DNA from: Bimuria novae-zelandiae CBS 107.79
Taxonomy: Eukaryota > Ascomycota > Dothideomycetes > Pleosporales > Didymosphaeriaceae
Reading direction: 5' to 3'
Length of the DNA: 57,935 bases
Assembly (NCBI GenBank): GCA_010015655.1
Contig: ML976688.1
Location: 651,279 to 709,213, forward strand
This document shows, one piece after another, positions 23,084 through 35,091 of the stretch. Position 1 is the first letter of the stretch. Each line of letters opens with the position of its first letter. The position numbers and the translations under genes were made by a program. The notes under the pieces were generated by a model. That model made no database searches. It had not been told where the DNA came from and was given only the letters and a program-made list of their open reading frames with translations.

Positions 23084-24810
23084 TTAGTCGTCGATGTACC
23101 ATAAACGTGAGCGAGCATATGTTGGTTCAGCTTGTATTCTGTATCGCCAGTTTTGGCGGTCAGATATTTGCGTTCGACGCAGGGCTAATTCAATGGCTTG
23201 CTTGAAGCCGTTCTCGCCTCCGTACGATACGTCGACGACCTTGATGGCCTTGGACTGCAGGCGCTGGTCGAACATGTTGGACTGGTTCAGGTCATTGTTG
23301 AAGTCGGCGCTGTCGGTGGTGAAATCCTTGCCAATCCCCGTCATGTAGAGCGACATTTTCACGGACGGGATTCAGAAAGAGAGTTGGTCTTGGTCGTTCA
23401 TCCTGTAGGGCACGAACTCCATTTTGACTTTATCGATGCCTTGCTGAATCAGGACTTTCTTCGGGTCGGCCATGTGATGAACAGCGCCACCATCCGATTC
23501 ATGCTCGACTGAGCGCGACCTCGATCTCCTCCTGGACCAACCGCTGCACACCGGCCAGCATGGACCCAAACAATCTCGCCGCGCTCGTTGACCCAGTGGC
23601 ACAAGCCCAATGTTGTCTGGCTTGATGTCACGGTGCGTGACCTTCAGAGAATGCAGATGAGCTAGCGCGCTCAAAACTTGTTGGGCTAACGACCGAACGA
23701 ATGACTCGGGGAGAGGACCTTCGTCCATGCGTTTACGCCAGTCCCCAAAGGGTGCGTGTTGACTTTATCGATGACTTGCGGGAGGCTCTTTGACTGGTTT
23801 CCCCAGTACCGCGCGGCCAGTACAGAGAGGACCGGGGCAGTAAGCTCTGAGCTCGCACTGCCTGTGCAACTCATATCCATTCGAAACATGAGCTCTGAGC
23901 TCGCTTCAGAGTCTGCTGTGTGATGGACAGCGTATTGGTGGTGCACGCCATCCTCGCCCGTCCACGACGTACTGTCCTCGACTAGGGTTGTTCCGTTCGA
24001 GATGTTCGTTTCATGGTGCATCAACGGCGCTTGGTCGATTTTCTTTTTGACTGCTCTTAGTTGGATTGGTTTCCCCAGTACCGAGAGGACAGCGGTAGGC
24101 AAGGTCATGGCGAGCCACGCATGCACATCATTCATTCTGTGTTTCAGATTACCGCTAAACCGTGCTTGATGGGGAGAGGTCGACATCTTCGGTATTGAAA
24201 TGGGCGATGATGGCTCAGGTTCGCCAGTCACGCGAGAAGCGAGCCCCGGTACCGACAAAGAGTATTCGCGAGACGGATTCGTTCGTCCAAAACCCATGGA
24301 TGTCGGATTCTCAGCGGTCTGTACCTTGTAATCGAACCGGCTTCTCTTGAATCTTCCCGGTCTCCTGATGACAACAAGCCAGAGTCAGGAGCAGTATCGG
24401 CAGGATGTGATCGGATGTTGAGCGTAGCCGGGCCCATCATGTGGAACAGCAGTCGTCTCCAATCGGCGCCAGGTAGAGAAATGTTCCGGAAGATGAGGTC
24501 GTGTTTGGTAATGGACATATATGTGCGTGTCCTCAGCGCGCTCCTGGACCTGGTGCTTCTTCTCTTCCTGCGAAATTGTCGAATACGGAATCTCCTCAGG
24601 TGCATCTTTAGAAATGCTGGCTGCGCATTCGCTGACCGTTCTCCACCCTCGCCGTTCACAGCTGCAGACTTCTTGGAGGAGACATGCGTTAAAGAGGTGC
24701 CTAGGCTCACTGACCCGACGGAACCGGGGTGCGAGATCGCTGTGCCACGGGGGTTTCAGTCGTGTAAGCTCCCGCAGCTGGTATTTCTCGACAGTGTTGC
24801 AGGCTATCAA
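23084..24810 (-). pseudogene. decayed protein-kinase locus
   Basis: The minus strand at 23728-23560 encodes SFVRSLAQQVLSALAHLHSL followed by the active-site loop THRDIKPDNIGL, an unmistakable Ser/Thr kinase VIb subdomain. The frame then breaks: the continuation ADPKKVLIQQGIDKVKMEF lies beyond a shift, and a stop follows. No DFG or APE segment appears where expected. Upstream at 24385-24620 another minus frame keeps KDAPEEIPYSTISQEEKKHQ and TRPHLPEHFSTWRRLET, which read like genuine protein but are cut by stops. A fragment at 23084-23362 ([20 protein letters not shown]) is also protein-like. These may be one gene or more. Base composition is normal, so this is decay by point mutations and indels rather than heavy RIP. 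Confidence 0.6.
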
Positions 24811-27800
24811 GATCTGCCTGCCGCATGCTGGATCTTAGCAGCTGGGCTTGTCGAAGAAGCGGTCATGGCGATGCTGTCCAGCATGCATCACGCGGGCGTG
24901 TTGATCGTCTTGACTGAGTCAGCGAAGAACATATTCTTTTCGCTCGCATGTAAGTGTTTTCGTCTCTCTTTTCCGTCGGATGGGTACACGGCGATGAGGA
25001 CGAACCGGTCTTGGTTCAGAATAGATACTGCGTACAGAGACCCCAGGTTACTGCTTCTTGGAACTTGGGAGCTCGGTGTGCGATAACGCAGAAGTCTGAG
25101 CCATGTGCAATGCCTGTTGCAAGGGATATTTGAAGCAACCATTGATCAGCCTGCTGATGACGAAATCAGGTATTGTAGGAAGATTCCGGATCTTCCAAGG
25201 AAGCAAGGAGCTGGATTGTATGCCCTGTCGCTTGCCGCGCCGGTCAAAGAGCTGTTCTTGTTGTTTTTAGGCGTTGTCGAATGGCTGTTTGCCGCAAAAG
25301 AGATAGTTTTGGTATAGGAGCGAGCAACAGCCGATCAGAAGCCCCGGTGGCAAGGACAGAATGGCCTGTTCAGGCACCTAGCTAGCCTCTGCAAACTCTC
25401 GAGTCGGAACTCTGAACAAGCTGCCAACATACTTATGGCTTTGTTGTGCTTCAGAAGGTGGCCGAGGGCCCTTCTTGTCTCCGTTATAGCGGTGTGGCGG
25501 TGAAGCAACTCATGACTGTGTGTGTACACTGGTGTGTGGGTCTTCTCAAGACTGAACTCTGCAATCGCGTCGGTAAGAGGCAAAAGATCGAGTTAAATCG
25601 CCAAGTGTTCTCGGACCTGCAAGTACGAAGACGGTTTGCTTGTTTTGGGCACGGCGCCGTCATGAGCAATCGTGGGCGTGGGCGATTCGGGCCGGAGGCC
25701 AACAACGCATGCAGTTCGATGAGTCGCCATCGTTTCGACAGAGAGAATGGAGGCGGTCTCTACGAGTGGACGAGGCGTTGTGTTCTTCTCCTTTCGCCTG
25801 GCCCTCGAGGACCAAAATAGTAGCTGTGACCGAGTCGAACTGGTTGAAGAGCAGCTTGCAGAGGAGGTGATCAAGGGGGACGAACTCCAGGCGAAGAGGT
25901 CGAGAGCCCGAGCGGGTTCGAACGGACGGGGATCAGGTATGCCGCGTCAACGCCATCAAGTAGCCACGGCATGAGGATATTTGCACAGCTCGACGGCTCG
26001 GGTGAAGTCCTGTCACTTGTTAGTGGACTCGGAAGGGTTGCTTGCACGCCATCTTACAATATTAAAGTCTCATTCGAGGAGTGCGGCACTCAAACACTGC
26101 TGGCGGTCCTGCCAGCTGCCTCGGAGGGGCTGAAGAAGATGTCCACCTGGACGCAGGATCAGTGACAACCACTGTTCGAGACTCTAGCGTTTCTCTGGAA
26201 AGCAGTATGATGCCTGCTCACATGACATGTCCGCCTCGGTGTTTTGTTAGAGGTGTTGTCCGTCGCTTAGACTGCCGGCGGATGTACGCTGCGAACCGCC
26301 AATGCAGCTACTCCACTCTACGACTCGAGACAGTCGTTAGACGCGCTTCTAGATTGACCTTTCTCTTAAAGGCAATGCGTAGCTATCGTGGATGTCCTCC
26401 TTCGTCTGTTGGCGGTTGGGCGAGTGGGTGGGTGTTGATGGCCTCGTTGTGAGGGGATGGCGGGGGCCCACGATAGCCTACACCAGCCCTGAAAATCAGC
26501 CGGCCTAGTACGAGTGAGCGTCCCACCGCAAGTGCAGGGCAATAAGAGTACAGCATGAGAGGCAACGTAGATGCTCGTCAGCGAAAATAGCTGTGACTGT
26601 CTCCGAGTCCTCGAGATCATGTGCAACGGCTCTTGCAGGGTAAAGCGGAAGTAACCGCCATGCCTACCATACAGGTGCTCCGCGTCGGCACTCCAAGCCA
26701 GCTATACGCCACGGAAAGACTCTATATGGACCTCCGCGTCGCCATCCTACGAGCGAGATGCTCTGTCGCCTGCTAGTTTCGCTAGTTAGGGAGGTTAGGC
26801 ATTAAATGTGTGCTATCTGCATAATTCTGTCCATGTATAGATCCGGGATCTCACAGCTCGGTCGATAATAAGGACTTGGAAGACATATCGAGCCCATTGA
26901 GTGGCTAGAATGCTTCGAGGTGCTGCAAACAGCAACAAGTTCTGTAGGACTTGCAAGCCGCCTGTGTAGGAATGCACGCAGTCTGCCCGCACTCTGTAGA
27001 GGCTCCTCTATGCCTGCTCAAAGCCTCTCAAGTCCCAGGCTCTCTAGCTTAGCGCGTGTTTACCACACAGCGCCCAAAGTACCCCCGGGTGCCCCTCCAA
27101 CGTGCAAATCCTCCTGTGCCGCTTAGACCACTTAAAATCCCACCCACATTCACTAAACCACGAATATCTCCAAAACAACAAAAAGGTACGTGTATATATA
27201 TTTTTTATTTACCATCTAGTCTTCGGTAAGGCTACTGGGCAGCGTCATCTCTCTAGTGGCCCCTGCCATCCTACCAAGGATTGTGTTAACAGTTCAATAG
27301 GTCGGCGGTTCGAGTACCGCAAGCAGCTTATACCTGGGCTTTATATGTACAACAACAGGCTCTCTTTTTTGCTGCCCCTTTTTTGGGGGGCAGTGGGAAA
27401 ATTGCTATAGGAGGTCTGCACATTTAATTGCAGTGCACCTCTGGCATTTAGCTGTGTTCTGTTTGTAGGCAATTGCCGTTGTTGCTGCTATTTGTTTTGC
27501 TGTGGGACGCAAAATTACCCAAGCTCTACGCGTTTTTTTGGCTGCCGGCTGCACCAACTCGTGCGGACAGCAAGCAATCCGCGGAAGGGCTGGCGGTTCT
27601 CCTCACTGTTCCATTGTTATGGAGCCGGCAACTGTAGTCACGTCCAGCTGTATTATGGCAACGTTGTGAGAGGCACTCTTGGGTGGAACAACCCGAGTTC
27701 TTGCCCAAGCGTTTCCGTTACGGGAAGCTGTACCTGCCGGATTCCTGATATCCTTCAACAATTTTCAGGTCTCAAGGTACGGGGAGTTGTCGAATACGCT

Positions 27801-28074
27801 GGCATCACAGCATTGCAACACATTCGCATCAGATACCAAGTTTGAACCGCAAATGGTGGTTTAAAAGGCTCGATGATGTCTAATATGCCATGCACGCGCC
27901 GTTGGCGGCCCTATGCATTCACACGACGAGCACTGGGCATGCTCCTACACATCACTCGAAATTTGGGCACGGAAGACGAAGATATGTCTAAATATCTCTG
28001 TTGGCAAATCTATTCTAGCCAGATTACCGCCTATAAGTGTCATACACGTCCGACGAAGCACACTCAACTCCATT
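24811..28074. other. 3.3 kb without an assignable gene
   Basis: Frames on both strands are short, overlap one another and match no family. A plus-strand frame at 24415-25086 is antisense to kinase-locus fragments and is taken as a shadow. A minus fragment at 25335-25583 (TDAIAEFSLEKTHTPVYTH) is protein-like but isolated. At 27305-27320 a perfect 5-bp stem (GCGGT / ACCGC) carries a tRNA B-box-like core TTCGAGT; at 27372-27393 a 7-bp stem CTGCCCC / GGGGCAG with an oligo-T loop follows. Confidence 0.25.
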
Positions 28075-29880
28075 CTACTTGAACAGGATGCCCTTCTCGG
28101 GCTCTTCGATTGGCTTTCCTGAGTCTCCGATCACGCCGCAAGGAACCATTGCGGGCTCCTCGATAGGCAGGAAAGGCTTCACTTGTCCGGGGGAAGCACG
28201 TTGAGGCTCACCCTGCCCAGTTTTCTTCCTCCTTCTCCCCATCTCCCAACTCCACGGGTGGAAGGATCGCCGGATTGATCTGATGGATGTGTAGGTCCGG
28301 AAGAGTTTCCGGTCACGATTGGTCCTCTTTGCAGACACATGTCCGCGTTCCAATTGTAGATTGATTGGAGCGGAAAGGCGAAAAGAAGATGCAGAGAAAG
28401 TATCATCGTCTGTACACAATGGGGGGACCTCGCCTTCCTACCTCTTTGCCATTGCCTTCACGGCAGCAAAGATGTTCTTGCTAGATTGCTTTTCCGGCCG
28501 TGGTGATAAGGAGAGGTCACTCATTGCGAGTGAGGCCGGTGCTGGAGAAGCCTCGCCCACCTGGATGTCCATTGGCGAGGGCTTCGCCGCTGGGCTTTTC
28601 GGCGAGAGCCACGAGGCGGTCGCAGTATTCGAGGGCGATTGCCGAGGCGTAGATCGAGCAGCTTGACCATGACGAGGGGCTGCTATAGCTTCCTGGTGGA
28701 AAGCAGGATTATGGCATCGTCTGCAAGATTCTCACAAACTTTTCAACCGAAACCTCAACGCCAGAAACTCACAAACACCGATGGCGGCGAGCATCATGTG
28801 CAATCAGAGCGCGTCAATGTTGACGACTTTCTTGTCCTTGAACTGGAATGCCCATTTACCACCATGCTTTAGGGCATCATCACCCGCAAAGTTCTTTGCA
28901 GCTGCTTCCTTCTCTTTGCTGCCACCAAGGAACTTGCCGAAAGAGAATGACTGCTTCTCCTTGTGGGGAGTGGTGATTGACCTTGAAAGGATGCGTCCTC
29001 AGTCTTCGGTAGTTCAGGTGCCGTCTCCGTGGCCGGAGACTTGGCCTTCTCCTTGTTGCCACGAAGGAGCTTCCGAAATGTCCCATCTTTCTCAAAATGG
29101 AGGCCGACAAAGCAGTAGAGGATACTGAGATGTTATCAGTGGAGCCTATGAACCCACCCTACCTGCTGTAATCCTAGCGCCGATGCCCGCTGCCTCCTGC
29201 TTCGTCAGGATGCCTGCTTTGTCGATGATGTACCGCATTCCGAAGAGGTCCTCGTTGAGAGCATTTCATCTTGGAATGACGGGCCGTGTTGGCGACGATG
29301 GACGGCCAGTACCGAAACACGGAGAGGTTGAGCAGGCACTGGTCGAGCGTGAAGTTCGAGTCGATGCCGAAACACAGGTGCCAGTTGTCGTCAAGGCCGA
29401 TGTCGATGGTGCTATAGTATCCATGAAAGGTTGGGTAATCAGTGTCGGACTGACAGATAGGCACACCGCAGTCCATGCAACGAGCTTTTTCGTACTTGAG
29501 CTCGTCTTCGTTGAGCCACTGGGGAGGCTCCCGTCGCGAGTTCGAATTTTCGGTGCTATTGCTGCTGCTGGCTGCTGCGGGAAGAGGTGGTATCGTGGTG
29601 ACTGCTTCACTGCAGTGCAAAAAGCTGTTGGTATCTGAGGTACCGCTTGTTTTATGCCTCCAGACTGCAAACGCGTACATGAGGATATGCCGACACTCTT
29701 ATCTGAAAAGCGAGCGCAAATCCTCCAGCCGCTGCTTCGCCGCCTGCTCCTTGTACCTCTTTGCCCTTGCCAACATCAGGTCCGCCAGCGCCTTCTTCCT
29801 GCGCTGCAAATCGAGTATCTTCTCCTGTTGCAAAGCTGGCTGGGACGGACGGTTTCTTCTTCAGAGTCGGGACTGAGTTG
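28075..29880 (-). pseudogene. decayed multi-exon gene with coiled coil and a glutamate-synthase-like Cys motif
   Basis: Minus-strand fragments in shifting frames read as protein from 29850 downward: ALQQEKILDLQRRKKALADL and AKRYKEQAAKQRLEDL (amphipathic coiled coil); ELKYEKARCMDCGVPICQSD at about 29500-29440; FGMRYIIDKAGILTKQEA at about 29250-29200; TFRKLLRGNKEKAKSP near 29070; GGKWAFQFKDKKVVNIDALI near 28860-28800; and SPRPEKQSSKNIFAAVKAM near 28490. Stops and frameshifts separate them. ARCMDCGVPxCQSDT is nearly identical to the cysteine motif of the small (beta) domain of glutamate synthases, but the sequence after it does not continue as that enzyme. So this is either a chimeric relic or an unknown protein sharing the motif. 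The order of pieces agrees with a single minus-strand gene. Confidence 0.45.
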
Positions 29881-30062
29881 ACGCATGGAGATGCTGCACG
29901 AGCTTGAAGAGGTGCCTAGGTCGTCAGTCCAGTTGTGTAAGGTCAGGTCTCAAGCAGCTTACCGAATCGGGCTTGCTCCCATGACCGAGGTGCGATCCAG
30001 GATGGGAATGTCTCAGCAGACCTGGATTAGGCGGATAGACAGACCGAGTGGGCCTGAAAAGA

Positions 30063-30592
30063 TTAGGGAGGGGGAGTCATGGTATTGGGGACCTTTGGCC
30101 ACTTCCATTGCTCAAAAGGGCGTGGGGAGGGTCGCTTCACAATGCCTTCGGACTGCAAACTGAGTACCGATGCCGCTAAGGAATGTGTCGATATTGCGAG
30201 CGCACTGTCGGTACAAGTTGATGTCGGCGAGGACTGCTGCCGCGAGGAGCTCACGATGCCGCCGAAGCCATAGTCCGGGTTGGACACGACCATTGCGCTC
30301 GGCTTGAGCACGTTGTCGGTCGGGCGAGGCGAGTTCACGACCGGGAGCTCTCCCAGATTGTCAGCAGAGTTACCTGAGTGCGTGAAGTAGCAGCTGCTAT
30401 CTCAATATCCTCCTCGAAGATTCGGCGGCGTCGAGAGTTGTGGTGTTGGGGACATGACGGCGGCTGGTAAAAGCCCCCCACAACCATCAAAAATACTGCC
30501 AAGACCCACCTCCAAATCACGCGGACAGGCGCAACGCTATACCTAACGTGGTCTGCATTTTGGCTTGAAATGTTAATGGGCTTGTTCGTCAA
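30063..30592 (-). pseudogene. broken coding fragment, unassigned
   Basis: Two overlapping minus frames (30335-30592 and 30063-30338) share a protein-like character: a hydrophobic segment WRWVLAVFLMVVGGFY, RRRRIFEEDIEIAAATS, then a Ser-rich part with KPSAMVVSNPDYGFGGIV. They are out of frame with each other and the first lacks a convincing start. It could be one exon pair, but no consensus intron joins them that I can see. No family recognised. Confidence 0.25.
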
Positions 30593-30811
30593 ATCAATGC
30601 AGACAATTCAGGAGTCACTTATGGCATTTGGGGGCATCATTACAAGCTGAGCCAGGATCTCTGCACAGAAATCCTGCTCGGGCACGTGTCAGTATGCTAT
30701 TCAACGCGTGCAGCGTCAAAATAAGTGAGGGCTCATTTGGCCTTTGCGTTAACTATCATGGAGTAACACTAAAGCCATATCCTCGCCATGTTCCATACAC
30801 TCACGGGGCCG

Positions 30812-31489
30812 TCATGATACGCTTGTTTCCGAGGACGAGAGACGAGCACGTGCGTCGGAGCTTACCCTCCACTGTCGGTCGGTGTGTCGCTCAGTCTGGT
30901 GACACCATTCGATACCTTTCTGGAGCTCTAAATTTTCGGATTGCTCATCTTTCTGTGGTCCCTTCAACGACCCGTCTCGTACCATGAATGCCACTATAAT
31001 CAGGAGCATTGACGCGATAATACCGACAAGGCACAGATAGCGGTGAGTCTGGACATGGACGCATACAATGAGTGTCCGGGCATACCGTGCCATTGGTGTA
31101 TAGGTCCTCGAGCATGGCCAGGCCCTCTGGGTTGAGGAAGATGCGGAAGTGTTGATTGCTGACTTCTTCCCTGAAGTTTGACCAGAGACAATGGAGGGGA
31201 ATGGGAACTGACACCGAGGGCATGCCCAGGCCCTCCGCGTTGAGGAAGATGCGGAAGTGTTGGGTGACGGTATCCTAGTCCGGGCGAGCGAAGAGAGGTA
31301 GGCGAACTTGGGACTGCTCCAAGCGGCTTCTCTGACTTCTGGGGGCTCTCTGCACTCTCTTTGACAGCTCTCTGTACTCTCTGCGGCGGCTTCATTTGGC
31401 TCCTCGGGACTCTCCCGCAATAACTCCATCAAGTCTATCACTCCACACAAGCAGCAGCGTCCAGGGATGGGAACTGACACCAAGGGCAT
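30812..31489 (-). pseudogene. relic with internal 42-bp repeat and a TM-like segment
   Basis: A 42-bp motif occurs at 31113-31154 and again at 31221-31262 in the same orientation. In one minus frame both copies read QHFRIFLN-x-EGL-x-M (x = Pro/Ala, Ala/Gly), so this frame looks like the ancestral coding frame. A second short motif (GGGAACTGACACC...) is present at about 31201 and 31470. In another frame a hydrophobic stretch CLVGIIASMLLIIVAFMV is seen. The longest open frame (225 codons) crosses the repeats in a different reading and lacks an ATG-supported family; I treat it as accidental. Function unknown. Confidence 0.3.
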
Positions 31490-31849
31490 TCTGCAGGAAG
31501 CAGAACTGATACTCTTATGAGGCCATCGGCAATGCTGCTAGGTATGGCTTCGATTAATGCGCGCTGGTATGATCGCGCCCGCTCCTGCGTCGAAGGGGGC
31601 TCGGTAGCTTCTTCCTTGGCTGTGCCTAGGCGAGGAAGAGATCGCAGCCACGCCTCATGCGTGAGGAGTGGTATATCGAAATCTTCCTCGATCTCCCGAT
31701 CGGAGCGAGAGTCCGATATTCGTGCCTAAGAAGGGGGTGGAGGTGGGCCTGAATTTCCCCTTTTTGTTGGCAGGCCTCATGCCCGAGCAGCATCCACGAC
31801 GCATTATCCTCGACTAGGGTTGATTCGTTCGAAAGTTCATCTCGTGTGG

Positions 31850-32270
31850 CATCAACGGCGCGTGGTCAAGTTCGTCAAGCTGGTCCTCCTCGTCCTCCGC
31901 CGCACGTACGTCGCGTTCGAATGCCGATTCGTGCCGCATGAGTGGGAATTTGCGATAGTCGTCTCGAGGAGCTTTTCGTGCGTGTCACATCCAGCAACCT
32001 TGCCTTTGCGCAAGATAAGGATCTGATCAGCGTGCGTATTGGCGATGGGCAACCCTGAGCATTGTCTGACCCTGTGCAAGCGTGATGATGCCCGCGGAGG
32101 CAGCGCCACGTTTGCTTGGGGGAATTTGATGGCAAGGATATGCCATCGAGCACCATTCCCAGGCGTCCAGATGCTTCGCTATACGATCAACCATTCGGCA
32201 CGTTGTGGGAATTCTTGTGGAAGACTTGCACCGAGAGGAGGTGTGCAATCTTAGCGTCGACGAGACAGGC
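31850..32270 (-). pseudogene. ABC-transporter C-terminal fragment
   Basis: The minus strand reads LRVAHRQ, then by a small shift ADQILILRKGKVAGCDTHEKLLE, the end of an ABC-transporter nucleotide-binding domain after the H-loop (usual form IAHRL-x-T-I-x-x-ADQI-x-V-L-x-x-G-x-V-x-E-x-GTHEELL). The usual E before GTHEELL is lost, and no Walker A, signature or Walker B motif lies in frame upstream. Downstream a minus frame reads RHESAFERDVRAAEDEEDQL then DELDHAPLMPHEMN. A similar HHETN segment with flanking DNA occurs at 23961-24040, so two relics of related sequence exist 7.8 kb apart. Broken and non-functional. Confidence 0.55.
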
Positions 32271-34768
32271 GATGCACAGTATATCCGTCAGAAAGCGTCC
32301 TTGCGGTGAACGGCAATCATGTGTCCACGGAGCGCTTTGGATTTCGTGTTCATGCGGATCTCCGGGGGCTGCTTCTTCTGCTTCGACTTCGAGGCCGGCA
32401 GGGGGTCTGCTCTCGAGAGGGAGCAGGTGGAGCTTGTTTGTATGGTTGCATGCAGCCCAGTATCCGTGCCCTTATCCTTCTGGTATGCCAGGCAACTCGG
32501 CCTGGAACACTTCTTCTTCGGAACGTGCAGGAGTGGTGTTGTTCGCCCATCGATGCGGAGTCGGCGGCCATGTCGGCGGCAGTGTTCAGGGGGCGCGACT
32601 GTGTTAGACCGTCAGCGAGCCTCCGGAGCTACGTGCTATTGCTATACATACCGCAATATCATGGTCGCGGTTTTCATGGCTTTGAAGAGTGTGGAGTTGT
32701 GGGAAGAGGGGCAGCGACCTACCCCGTGGCCTACAAATACCGGCGCCAAGACTCGACCCCAAAGTGTGCTACACCAAACAAGATATATCAGCATGCACGG
32801 GAACGAAGTCTTGCAAGGCCGTGACGTCTTAGCTATGCAGATGGATGTTCCTAGACCGGCCATTACACTCTGCATGTATAGAAAAGCATGTTCTCCGGAT
32901 GACACCGTGGACACTAGAGATGTCGAAATGCATCGTGGCAGAATATCACGAGTATCACACGGGCTTTGGCAGCACCTCGACTTGCAGCTGCAATTGGCAG
33001 TATCTATGTGTAGCAGGCCGTACTCCATCCAGCTGCCATAAGATGTGAAGTTGAGTGCTATCCGCATTTGTGTTTCCAGGTTGTCTATCCGAGGATGCCC
33101 GCATTACTCTGTGCCCATGCTTGCGAGGCTCGCGATGGCTTCAAGCTTCACCTCTAGTCGGCGGACGGGTTGTCAGCTGGCGCTTAAATCGCAAGGCGGT
33201 CGTCGTCGCCGTCGTCGAGTGCGACTCTGGCTCCCTGCGCCGCGTTGCCTTACCCGGTCTTGCGCTTCCTCAATGGTCTCCAAGCAGCATGATGCCGCCA
33301 GGGGAGTCTCCTGAGCTGTAAAATACCAATGGTCAGATCAGAGGTCTTGGTTGGGATGAGCTCTTGCCTCACGCCTTCCCCGGATATGGGCTGGCCGGAG
33401 AAGTATCAGGACCTGAAGTGTCAGTCAAGCGGTCAGGGATGACCTGGGAGTAAGATGCAGAGCCCTAACAAGGTCTCGCCATCAAACAAGCTGAGCAGTA
33501 GGCCTCTGTGTCGTTAGCTGAGCCCGGCATGTTATTGCAAAGCAGCCAAACCCCTGCGCACCTTCCTCACGAAGGCAGCCACGTGCGCGCACCCACTTTT
33601 CTCTGCCATTCTCTAAAAGCTACAACTCCCTACTGTCCTGATATAAGGCCTTCTACAAATTGTAGGAGTGTTTATAATCTTCATTTGATTTTGAGCCTTC
33701 AAGTAAGTCCCATGGCAGCGGCCATCTGCTATGGGACTTACCCGTGGTGAAGATTGCTAACAGCAAGTCAACTTCTAGGGCGCAAGCACGGGTGTTCGAA
33801 TCCCACTCGGGTGTGATTCGACGCCTGGAAAATGGCTTTCTTTTTTGCTAATTTTTGCGGGGCATGACAGCCGTGCAATTGCAATTATTCTCTCTGCAGT
33901 ACAAAAAATAGAGGCTCTCATTACTGGTACCGTGCCTTTAACGAAGAAGCGCGAGTCCTCTTTTTTTTTTAATCCGGACAAGATCCGGGATTTAACTTGG
34001 CCTGCCAGAGCAGGTTTTCTTATCTGCAACAGACTAACTTTGAGACTGACAACCATGTGCTTGCGAGGCATAATTAGGCACTTAAGAACTATAAGCATGC
34101 ATGAAACAGATCACGATAGAGTTTACGGCTCTACAACCTGTTATATTCCTTTTGCTAACTGCTAAGAGGAAATAGAGCCCATGTTCGGACGTGTCTACAG
34201 CTCTGAATGCATGCCCACTGCTGCTTTCCCTAATTCCAACTCCCACTCGGATCATAGTGTCCTCCAACTCCTATCTTCGAGAGGGTGGCCAGGTAGGATC
34301 GGACGTGGTCCTGCTCCTTCTCACGCCCTCCCTATTTCACTCCCCACCCGTATCTCATCGCCCAACACCAGACGCTGTCGCTCAAACTTGCAGCTGTGGA
34401 CGTCTGAGCAACCGGTCCAGGCAACTGCGATTGATTCTTAGATCGGATCCTACGCCTCGTACTTTCCTTGTCGTCTTCGCGGCCAACGATGTGTAGCGGT
34501 CCTCCGGAGAGACAGTCGGGGTTTGGGTTTTGCGGGTGGTGACACCTGGTCTTGCATCAGTTCCGGCATCGCATCTTAGGAAGCTACTACACCTACTGGT
34601 AAGGATTAAGTACTGCATATGACTTTCGTATAGGATCTAGCACACCCCGTTCCTCGCGCGGGATAACCGACTGAACTAAAGAGACTACCCATTGCGATCG
34701 CACGCAAGTGCCGCAAGCAACATAGACTCGCTACAAGATGCAGCATAGACGATTAATTGGGTGCAGCA

Positions 34769-34947
34769 CTGCTCCATAACACAGTCTAGGTCAACCTAGC
34801 AATTGTTGAAGTCCTGCGGCAGCGCTGTGTACTTGTTCTCGAGCATAAGGGACTCTGTGCTGAACAGCGAGCTGCTCCATGACGTAGTCCAAGTCGATCC
34901 AGCACTCGTTGAAGTCCTGAGGAAGGCGCCTTGAGCTTATTCTCAAG
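34769..34947 (-). repeat. two copies of a ~76-bp degenerate coding repeat (period 103 bp)
   Basis: Copies at 34769-34844 and 34872-34947 start CTGCTCCAT and end TCTCRAG. On the minus strand they read LPQDFN-x-CW-x-DLD-x-VMEQ (copy 2) and LENKYTALPQDFNNC-stop-VDLDCVMEQ (copy 1). The shared protein reading argues for a former protein with tandem repeats of about 34 aa. One copy carries a nonsense codon. Confidence 0.5.
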
Positions 34948-35091
34948 CTGGGCGAGCGCGCGGTCCACGTTGATCTTCGGCGTCTAGGGCACCTCCTATG
35001 AGGCGTAATAGGTGATGTTGTGAACCTAAGATGAGGCTGAAAAGTGATCGTCTGCCTCTTCTACGAAGGGTGAGCGCTGAGGGCGTATATA

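Noticed and set aside
24415..25086. 223-codon plus-strand frame as a gene
   Set aside because: It is antisense to minus-strand fragments that read like protein (EEKKHQ, PEHFSTWRR); it is a shadow.
30812..31489. 225-codon minus-strand frame as an intact gene
   Set aside because: The two internal repeats agree with a different frame (QHFRIFLN), so this long frame is accidental.
34662..34685. tRNA gene on the minus strand (A-box-like TAGTTCAGTCGGTTA)
   Set aside because: No anticodon arm, T arm or B box at the right distance; at most a relic.
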